From Lutraria lutraria (taxonomy: Eukaryota > Mollusca > Bivalvia > Venerida > Mactridae): a stretch of 64,000 nucleotides of DNA. The translations under genes were made by a program, and so were the position numbers. The stretch spans positions 32,836,756 through 32,900,755 of the forward strand of contig OZ026834.1 in the NCBI GenBank assembly GCA_964023205.1. The letters are read 5' to 3'. Below the pieces are notes generated by a model. It did no database searches, was not told where the DNA came from, and saw only the letters and a program-made list of their open reading frames with translations. Shown here piece by piece: positions 23,801 through 29,583 of this stretch. Positions within the stretch are counted from its first letter, which is position 1, and each line of letters begins with the position of its first letter.

Positions 23801-24412
23801 CATAACAAGACTCCGACACATTCCAATTGACTGTAAACAACATGGTTGCCTCTGGAAGTAGTATTTATCGTCTGTATATTGTCCAGCTTATGCATCCATT
23901 ATCATAGTATTTATTATGATACTTAACAAATAAATGCAAAATTAATTGACTTTAAGTAGCACATCATCTTTCGTAAAAGTTGAAGTGACATGCACATGTG
24001 CTTAAATACAATTATAGGTTGACTTGCAAGCTGGAGGTTGAAGATTCAAGACCCAGACAGAGTGCATTATTTTCATCCTCTTATTACAGAGGTAATCTAC
24101 TTCCATTTAGCATGAAGGGGCAATAAATATGGGACCCAAAAATATGTTACCTGCACTTTGATTTACATGTTCCCGCATTATGTGTTCTTCATAATCCAAG
24201 TCACTTACACCATCAAATGGAAGGGATTTGCAAACTCCATTTTTACCATACCTACATATGAATGAACCTCCTTCCTTCGTACAATGGAAATCTCTAAGAT
24301 GACGACAAAAATCTCGTGGAGATCTGAAATTGATTTTTTCACGACAGAAATCACAATGTGTCCTGTGACTAGTCTGAGATTTATGCTGAGCATGACTCAT
24401 AGTTGTTGACAT
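10035..24412 (-). CDS. VPS54: VPS54, GARP/EARP tethering subunit (C-terminal part outside the window)
   Basis: Sixteen exons on the minus strand encode 673 residues plus two bases of the next codon. In coding order they are 24412-24151, 23167-22884, 20853-20766, 20308-20274, 18166-18035, 17591-17449, 16971-16872, 16565-16423, 15943-15817, 15286-15179, 14432-14374, 13559-13463, 12879-12749, 11786-11657, 10700-10569 and 10084-10035. All junctions are GT-AG and in phase. Diagnostic blocks against remembered human VPS54 include 'DQHRWTVFNSQVNLPAALND', 'FFTKTWGVDF', 'ATVHQTQPTIQTLLST', 'LADQMRLLNYTQWM' and 'ANRFINRFHEERR'. VPS54 is the subunit distinctive to GARP, which tethers endosome-derived vesicles at the trans-Golgi network. 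The final ~300 residues, which carry the C-terminal domain used for endosome binding, are not found between 1 and 10034. Confidence 0.95.
10255..10410. repeat. MITE-like 'AAAGGCC/AAAGGTCA' repeat, partial copy
   Basis: Contains 'GAATAAAAGCCACCCTTTGAATAAAGG', 'GACCTCTGAATGAAAGCC' and 'CAATAAAGGTCA', related to the better copies at 49468-49655 and 59953-60122. It lies between VPS54 exons 15 and 16. Confidence 0.6.
10766..10838. repeat. Palindromic ~75-base MITE, copy 2 of 3
   Basis: Begins AGGGCTCAGTGCAACACTG and ends CAGTGTTGCA-type inverted sequence at AACCCTCGA. Its centre is TTCTTATTTCAATATGAG. Same family as 6874-6948 and 39209-39281. Located ~70 bases 5' (in gene sense) of VPS54 exon 15. 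Confidence 0.85.
11399..11555. repeat. Direct duplication of ~60 bases
   Basis: The segment starting AGTATTAAATATATGATAAA at 11399 recurs at 11494 with a few changes (both reach 'GACCAGCT...GTGTT(C/T)GGTTTAGA...GGATTC'). It lies in a VPS54 intron. Confidence 0.85.
11900..12480. other. VPS54 intron with paired TGACGTCA-containing segments
   Basis: No exon is visible. Two short GC-richer pieces face each other: GCGTGACGTCACTACG near 11956-11971 and GGTGACGTCACGTTATG near 12221-12237. They could be the ends of an unidentified element or stray CRE-like sites. Confidence 0.35.
12590..12732. repeat. Five-copy minisatellite (~28 bases)
   Basis: Five units of about 28 bases, core 'ACAGAGAGATTGTAGGAGTG' followed by GCTATATA. 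The third and fourth units have diverged (TATGGGTTGGCAATATTAAA). It ends 17 bases before the splice-donor boundary of VPS54 exon 13 at 12749. Confidence 0.95.
13662..13938 (-). mobile_element. tRNA-derived SINE-like repeat, full-length copy
   Basis: On the minus strand the element starts with a tRNA-like head ('GCAACCATGGTTCAGTGGTT' then a B-box-like GGTTGATTCCC) and continues through a conserved body ('CACATGTGGCGATG', 'CAGGAAAACTGGTTAGGTGA'). It ends in a TAAATAAATA tail at the plus-strand start. Related copies: 17155-17400 (minus), 32545-32795 (plus), 61010-61725 (minus, split by another element). It lies in the intron before VPS54 exon 12. Confidence 0.8.
14455..14560. repeat. Direct duplication of 54 bases
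   Basis: The text AAACATGTAATTC(A/C)TCACAA followed by AATAACATACAGTATTAT occurs twice in a row, differing at one or two positions. It adjoins the 5' side (gene sense) of VPS54 exon 11. Confidence 0.95.
14893..14930 (-). ncRNA. Hammerhead-ribozyme-like core (Penelope-type repeat remnant)
   Basis: On the minus strand the order CTGATGA (14928-14922), a GGCC-AATAT-GGCC helix, then GAAA (14907-14904) reproduces the conserved hammerhead core with its helix II. Such cores are known in the pseudo-LTRs of Penelope-like retroelements and in related retrozymes. The sequence after GAAA (TGTTGACAG) could form only a very short helix III, and helix I pairing is weak, so catalysis is uncertain. No reverse transcriptase is seen nearby. 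Confidence 0.45.
17155..17400 (-). mobile_element. SINE-like repeat, diverged copy
   Basis: Shares the body of the 13662-13938 repeat: 'CCAGTTCACCTTAGCAG', 'CCACATATGGAGGAAAA', 'AAGGGTTTGACCAG'. At its right end is a tRNA-like head on the minus strand (GATGCAGTGATTGGTGCGCC). It lies next to VPS54 exon 6. Confidence 0.7.
18361..18415. repeat. Poly-T/poly-G run inside a dispersed repeat
   Basis: A T run followed by about 17 consecutive G at roughly 18387-18403. The flanks (TTTTCAACCT... and ...GTCAAGTTAC) are the reverse complement of sequence at 9170-9215, where the homopolymer is only GGGGT/ACCCC. The G tract therefore expanded in this copy, or its length is a sequencing artefact. Confidence 0.8.
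18475..18575. repeat. Imperfect hairpin repeat
   Basis: TGCATTTTGGGTGTACTTCGTAAATAAGA is mirrored by TCTTATTACGAAGAACACCCAATAATTATGCA about 25 bases later, giving arms of ~28 bases. A third piece of the same motif (TCGTTCTTCGTAACTACCGG) lies near 18612-18631. Probably a MITE remnant in a VPS54 intron. Confidence 0.75.
19201..19600. mobile_element. 400-base MITE with ~50-base TIRs and TAA target duplication
   Basis: The left end GGCCTAAATTAAAAATATG and the right end (reverse complement GGCTTAAATTAAAATTAAC) continue as matching arms through TTTGTTTGCCCTTTACCGACC. The element is flanked on both sides by TAA (19198-19200 and 19601-19603). A three-base TWA duplication is the hallmark of PIF/Harbinger elements. 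No transposase is encoded. It lies in the intron between VPS54 exons 4 and 5. Confidence 0.88.
21409..22804. mobile_element. 1.4-kb DNA transposon remnant with TA target duplication
   Basis: The ends are inverted repeats: CCGTATATACTCGACTATAA at 21409 and, on the other strand, CCGTATATGCTCGACTATAA ending at 22804, each flanked by TA. Further GACGCA/GCGTC words recur inside. TA duplication points to the Tc1/mariner-IS630 superfamily. No transposase motif could be read in any frame. It fills much of the intron between VPS54 exons 2 and 3, ending 80 bases from exon 2. A diverged relative of the end sequence occurs at 39893-39940. Confidence 0.85.
22884..24412 (-). CDS. VPS54: VPS54 exons 1-2: N-terminal zinc-finger-like region and start of conserved core
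   Basis: Exon 1 (24412-24151) starts at the ATG for 'MSTTMSHAQHK'; a second in-frame ATG is codon 5. Residues 19-83 contain two Cys/His sets: C20-X2-C23-X14-H38-X4-H43 and C53-X7-C61-X15-H77-X4-H82. They look like C2H2-type fingers and are absent from the human VPS54 N-terminus as I remember it. Exon 2 (23167-22884, joined in phase 1) passes from a low-complexity linker into the conserved 'IVQDQHRWTVFNSQVNLP' block. The exon 1 donor is gtaaca and the exon 2 donor gtaaat, both acceptable. Confidence 0.88.
23200..24100. other. VPS54 intron 1, no gene seen
   Basis: AT-rich intron sequence between exons 1 and 2. The words 'CCCCGACATCAAAGACGACGG' near 23263 and 'GTCGGGG' near 23373 are locally GC-rich but form no recognisable feature. 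Confidence 0.45.
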
Positions 24413-25127
24413 ATGTAATCAAAACATTGTCACAACATACACAATTAATATTTAATCGTTTGCAAGCAAAGTACTATACACAATCAGTCGGTAAATTTTG
24501 ACAATCTACCGGAACCACTGCCACTTGGTAAAGGTGAAGGTCGGGTGCGTACGGTGCAGATGAAAAATTTATCCCTTTAAACTTATACACATATATTATT
24601 GCCGTATAATCATTATTGAAATACAATATATATGTTTTTGTCACAACATGTATATGTTTATAACATTCATGGAACAATAGATTTCACATAAAAATGCTAG
24701 TTGGCATATATGCGGTGGCACTAATACACGAGGCATTATTTAGTCGAACACCGCTCTTCACATAGGAGGGGTAATCGCTAAAGAGACACCAGCAGAGCGA
24801 GGGCACCAGTAGAGGTAGTTCCGTTATACTCCGTAACTCCGCCTACTGGATACATAAAGTACGGAATACTCCTACTATACTCGTTATGAGCTTCTCATTT
24901 GCGAGACGGATTTGCCTATAATACCTCTGCTGTATATTAAAAACAACTAGAATATAAATAAATTATCATTTTAAAAAATCCGCTAGACCGAAATCAAGGC
25001 GATTATTTTATAGTTATCGCCCGTTTTATTCTCACGTACTCTTTCTTAAATGATCAACAATCTTATATGCAGCAAAATGGTAACGTTGGCATAAAGCTTT
25101 AAACACGACTTTATGGCTTAAACTTTT

Positions 25128-25384
25128 AATATTGCTTTATGCAGATGATACCATTATCATTTCGGAGTCGCCAACGGATTTCCAAAACTGCCTCATCAGA
25201 TCTTGCGATTGAAGGTTAATATCAGAGACATATATAGATATAGATAATGTTATCTATGTCTTTGTTAATATTAACAAAACAAAAAAACTTATATTCGGTG
25301 CTAGAAACTTGAATAATTTCAATTTTCAAATAGGAAACCAAGACATTGGAATAACTAACAAATATCATTGCCTCGATGTTACCA
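25128..25384 (+). pseudogene. LINE reverse-transcriptase fragment with YADD motif
   Basis: On the plus strand 'LLYADDTIIISESPTDFQNC' contains the YADD catalytic motif of non-LTR reverse transcriptase (codons 25138-25149). After a frame break and an in-frame stop comes 'KTKKLIFGARN' and 'GITNKYHCLDV', matching the segment that follows in CR1/Jockey-type enzymes. The frame ends abruptly at the palindromic word AAGGACTTATATA near 25384, where homology stops. The rest of the ORF is absent, so it is a dead fragment. Confidence 0.82.
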
Positions 25385-25444
25385 AGGACTTATATATCGT
25401 CCGGCGCCCTAGATTCGACCCTGTCCTTCATTCGACCCCAATTT

Positions 25445-25485
25445 TGTTTACGTCACAGAATCTCGCGAGATGACCGTTGCGCGCG
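25445..25485. promoter_or_regulatory. Promoter-like cluster: CRE half-site, TCTCGCGAGA, NRF1-like site
   Basis: Within ~40 bases are ACGTCAC, the palindrome TCTCGCGAGA (25461-25470) and GTTGCGCGCGAAAA. TCTCGCGAGA is a known core-promoter palindrome of housekeeping and divergent animal genes, and GCGCGC matches the NRF1 type. It lies ~1.05 kb upstream of the VPS54 start codon and ~4.1 kb upstream of the PHF10 start. Activity is inferred from motifs only. Confidence 0.5.
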
Positions 25486-26277
25486 AAAATCGTGAACTTT
25501 TTGTTTACTACACATTTATTTACACGAAGCATAGATTTTCGTCAAAAATGGGTTATACATAGATAAATAAACTGTAAAATACTTACGATCTGGAAAAAAA
25601 TCTTTCAATTGAATGGTCTGGACTCGTGCTCTTCAGGCGCTTATCTCTGTATAAACATCAAGTTGTGCTGTCGATACATATCGGAGAGCTTTTTTCACGT
25701 GTGTATAGAGAACACACAAATTTTCTATTTCCATTTAGTCCAAAACAAGAAATCGAAAATTTAAAATAAAATCATGAATTAACGAAGTATTGATCTTTCT
25801 AAAATGTGTTGCAAGCATTTCAGCGATAGATGATTATTAAAGACGGAATCACTTACTAAAAAAAGTAAAATTGGTCAAACTCAAAATGGCGACTTCGTCA
25901 AAAAGGGTCAAATTCATGTATCATTATTTCTTAGCATCGGAATCAATATGAAAAAGTAACTGCATGATTTACTTCAACAACCTTTAAAAGACATGTAATT
26001 AATCCCGACTACATCACTCTATAATTTAAAAAGGTCATATTTACTGACGAAAAAACACGCTTTCCGACAACAATCTAGATCTGGGCTTAAAACGAGTTTT
26101 CGTCCATTATGTACCGTCGGATTTCAACATAAATAAATGGATTTTATCCTAAGAAATTGGTCAAATTAGAAGGGGATACTTACGACCTAACATCTCGTGG
26201 AGCTCTACACCAATAAAATGATTAGTAATTTGTGAATATTTGGGTATCTATTTCAATGCGATCTTCACCGTTTCACA

Positions 26278-26310
26278 ATGACGGCCATCTTGCGCGCGAC
26301 CACGTGATCG
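26278..26310. promoter_or_regulatory. YY1-like and NRF1-like motifs
   Basis: GACGGCCATCTTGCGCGCGA joins a minus-strand YY1 site (GCCATCTTG = CAAGATGGC) to GCGCGCG, followed by CCACGTGATCG (E-box). Such pairs mark transcription starts of constitutive genes. A minus-strand splice donor candidate (GACCTAAC preceded by CTTAC, i.e. gtaag) lies just upstream at ~26180, so a VPS54 5' leader exon here is possible. Confidence 0.4.
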
Positions 26311-26928
26311 CTACACAACGCTTTAATTTACGGAGTCCAGACCCTTCTATTTGAGTGACCCTGCTAATCCCAATAACAGCCTTTAATAAAATGTGTTTTT
26401 ATATCAACTTACACGATATTTGTAAATTCTATGCCTTCGTCTGCATTGTGTACATGCAAATGATGTAAGTCACGTGATGAATGTTGAAAAAATATAGGCC
26501 AAATTAATTTTACAGTGTGTTTTAGTCCCGTTATTCCTTAGCGCTAAATTTATGTTTCTGTTCTAGAAATTACCGTTTAACGGTAAAATTATCAGTATTA
26601 TATGCCTAAATACTGGCATATTTCTGCAAATAATTTGACAACTGCATATCAGCAGTGTATGCGAAGACATTATTCCTGTCAAACTTCGGGTACTAATTAC
26701 GTACTGCACTCCTGTGAGGTTTATGTAAAAACAAAGACCTATACATACATGTATGTATAGGTCTTTGGTAAAAATTGACGATTTTTTTCTGTCACCATCG
26801 TGAGCAGAGGAGTGATTCATGATAAAAGGGTTAAAAATACCATTTAACTGTTCATTTCTTTTAAATTGTTACTACTTTAACATTTTTGAATAATTTTATC
26901 GGCATCGGCCTAATTTGTTTATTATTTC

Positions 26929-27042
26929 AAAATGGCGGACAAATATTACCTTGACCTTTGTTCAATACTATTTAAAGTACTTAGGATTATTATTTGAATT
27001 AAAGAAATGGACATTTGTAAGGAAAAATGGATAAATGAACAG
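26929..27042 (+). other. PHF10: Candidate PHF10 5' leader exon with a short upstream ORF
   Basis: It begins at a plus-strand YY1-type site (AAAATGGCGGAC, 26929-26940), a common start-site motif, and ends in a strong donor (GAACAG|gtaagc at 27042/27043). An ATG at 27007 opens 'MDICKEKWINEQ'. The PHF10 coding exon has an acceptor (tttttttgtag) at 29565 just before its ATG. Joining the two would extend the small frame by two codons to a TGA, making a 14-codon upstream ORF. The joining is inferred; other leaders are possible. Confidence 0.4.
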
Positions 27043-27062
27043 GTAAGCGTCATATTTTAATG

Positions 27063-28460
27063 CGGTCCATTGAAACACCCCAATACACCCCAATAACGCT
27101 GAAACACCCCAATACACCCCAATAACTCTTAAATCACCCAAATACAACTCAATAATAATAAAATTAAACTTTTATAGAATGAAATAATGTATCTAAAATC
27201 AAACGTAATCCTATTTTATGCAAGAAAAATATGAATTAAGATTTATAAGTTTGATATTTGTGGCTTAATTACTGTATGCCCCATATTCGTGAATATGAAC
27301 AAAAGTTCACCAATATCAAGGACTTATATACATACATGGATTCGCAACTTCCGTATTAACAGTTTAAAGTAATCAAATCCCGCGATAATAAGACGTGAAT
27401 CAACGGATATACAAGCTATTGTTTACAAAAGCGAAAATACGAAAAAATCCGTGATATCCGAATGATAATAACAGCGAAAATGTCCGTGGTATTCCGAATG
27501 TTTAATCTCGGAGACGAAAGGATTATGATAAATGTCCGCCATCTTGGAATTTAAAATGTTCGACTGATGCCTTTTTCGATGCTTATACTTAGACTTTGTG
27601 GATTATAAATGTATCTCAATATCTTTAAGGAATTTGTTGCATCCTTTACCAATTTCCCGTGCTCAATTGCCAGAGTTTTATTAGTAAAATCAAATTCGTA
27701 AACACCCAAATACAGCTGTCGGACATTGCCGAGTATATAGCAATGCATTGTGGGATCGCCGAACGATATCGTTTGATCTATTTTTAGCAGTTGCGAATCC
27801 ATGTATGTATATAAGTCCTTGCCAATATTAACCATATTTTCCTAATTTTTGAGAATTTTCCATTTTTTTCTAAACTAGTGATCAAGATTTAGGAACATAA
27901 AATGATACTGTTTACAAAAACGTTGATTTTTGTTCAGTTATCATATACACCCCAATAACTCTTAAAACACCCCAATACACCACAATAACTCTTAAAACAC
28001 CCCAATACACCACAATAACTCTAAAAACACCAGTGACCACCAAACTCAATACACCCCAATAACTCTTAACCCAGTGCACACAAAATACCTATTTCAATGT
28101 TTTATTTTCAACCAAATAATCATTCTAAACGTTCAGTACACATCCTTCGTCTATTTGTTTACATTCATTTTGTATTTATGAGTATTTGATATAAAAATTA
28201 ATTGATGGTTGATACTGAATTTCTGTATGCACGCATTCATATAACATCTCAAACTTAACAATTTTAATTCACATCTTATCTTGCGTAAAATATTATTAGA
28301 ATCTGCATTTGTTTTTATATATACAAAATGTATATTGTTTCATCAAATATAAAGTTTAATTTTATTATTATTGAGTTGTATTTGGGTGATTTAAGAGTTA
28401 TTGGGGTGTATTGGGGTGTTTCAGAGTTATTGGGGTGTATTGGGGTGTTTCAATGGATCC
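27063..28460. mobile_element. 1.4-kb element with ~108-base TIRs and 10-base target duplication
   Basis: Long terminal inverted repeats (27063-27172 and 28351-28460) are almost perfect complements. They consist of repeated 'ACACCCCAATACACCCCAAT' units; the outer ends read (C/G)G(G/A)TCCATTGAAAC. The direct repeat TATTTTAATG occurs exactly at both outer borders (27053-27062 and 28461-28470). Long TIRs with a 9-10-base duplication fit a Mutator-like (MULE) non-autonomous element. Further CACCCCAATA(A/C) units lie internally at 27948-28065. No transposase is visible, but a 94-residue open frame lies inside. The insertion is 20 bases beyond the donor of the candidate PHF10 leader exon. Confidence 0.85.
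27551..27835 (-). CDS. 94-residue open frame inside the MULE-like element, function unknown
   Basis: Starts 'MVNIGKDLYTYMDSQLLKID', contains 'GDPTMHCYILGNVRQLYLG' and ends TAA at 27551. I do not recognise it. Composition looks protein-like (varied, no long low-complexity run), and it is the only sizeable frame in the element. Its first ~11 codons are duplicated in inverted orientation at 27327-27359, where they run into a stop almost at once ('DSQLPY'). It might be a captured host exon, as happens in Pack-MULEs, or chance. Just beyond its stop, on the minus strand, is CCAAGATGGCGGACA, a YY1-type motif. Confidence 0.3.
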   Translation of the reverse strand: MVNIGKDLYTYMDSQLLKIDQTISFGDPTMHCYILGNVRQLYLGVYEFDFTNKTLAIEHGKLVKDATNSLKILRYIYNPQSLSISIEKGISRTF

Positions 28461-28760
28461 TATTTTAATGTTTATTACATTCTGTACCATTTTTTGTTCG
28501 TATTGAAGGCTTAGAGGGTCGAAGCATGGTCACTCGAGGATACATACATGTATGTATATAAGTCATTGATGTTACTAGTAATGGATCATTCTTGAATGCC
28601 CGAAAACACATATCTGAACAATAATACATTTTACTATTAAAATTGGACATCCAGTGAGAGTACGTGCCTTCATGTCTATCCAGTAGGCGGAGTTACGGAA
28701 TTTAACGGAACCCGCCTCTACAGGTGTGCTCTCTCTGCTGGTGTCTCTTTAGCGATTACC

Positions 28761-29583
28761 GGATTGTCGGCGTCTTCATTAAAAATGAAAACAAAGCGAA
28801 GTTGATATTTTGTTGTCTAAATGAATAACTGAATCTATAGTTGTAGGTATATTTTTGTTGGTCAATGTTACATTAAATCTATATACATCATACAAATATG
28901 TTTGTGTTTAAGCATGAGAAATTAAATACAGTATAATATTTAAAAAAACTACTTAGATATACAAATTGTGTATATTTTTAGCAATTTATTTTATGGGCCC
29001 CAATTAATGTACATTGCTCTTGTCTTAGACATAACTTAGAGTCTTTAAATTACTGTCAGTAGACTAGTGTTTAGGTTACTTGGTGTGCTGTTGGTTAAAC
29101 CGACCATGTATCCTTCTATTACAACTGCATTCAATACTTTGGATGCATCGACTTTGCATGACTCCTTGATTGTTGAGAAACATATTAGTTGATTATCTAG
29201 ATTTATATTAATCATAAAATCACGGTAGCCCCTTCTACTTGATTGCTAACTGGTCAACTCTTACCTTAGTCAGTTTGGTACTGTGTACCTTGTACCCGAA
29301 TGTGGTCAACTTGTACTTAATTTGCAGTCAACTCTTTCCTGAATTTGGTCAACTTTTACCCCGAAAAAAAAAAATTAGTTGACTATGGCAAGGACTTATA
29401 TATACATGTATATAAGTCCTTGACTATGGTACGATTTTACCAAATTCTGACTTTAAAGTACTTTAAATTTTCAGTGAAAGTCGATATACGAGTATGAGGA
29501 ACTAGTTTCGAGAAACCACTTGATCATAATTCATATTTATTACTTTAAGTGATTTTTTTTTGTAGTTTCATTGATAACTTGAG
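28761..29583. other. Proximal upstream region of PHF10
   Basis: AT-rich. It contains the palindrome at 29389-29426 and, at 29549-29565, a T-rich tract ending in TAG that makes a good splice acceptor 18 bases before the PHF10 start codon. This implies an upstream non-coding exon. No TATA-box position can be assigned with confidence. Confidence 0.5.
29389..29426. repeat. Perfect palindrome of the AAGGACTTATATAC family
   Basis: CAAGGACTTATATATACATG is followed directly by its complement TATATAAGTCCTTG. Related words occur at 25383-25397, 26730-26768, 27329-27352, 27786-27822 and 28540-28570. It lies 160 bases upstream of the PHF10 coding exon. Confidence 0.8.

Larger units (their letters stand above)
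24770..28760. mobile_element. 4-kb block bounded by 84-base inverted repeats
   Basis: The left arm (24770-24853) starts GGTAATCGCTAAAGAGACAC and ends GTAACTCCGCCTACTGGATA. The right arm (28677-28760) is its reverse complement with about ten differences, ending GTGTCTCTTTAGCGATTACC. Arms of this length with conserved outer ends suggest the termini of a DNA transposon or a large fold-back element. No clear target duplication is visible (only GG on each side). The interior holds a LINE fragment, promoter-like motifs and a second, nested inverted-repeat element. It occupies most of the spacer between the divergent VPS54 and PHF10 genes. Confidence 0.8.
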
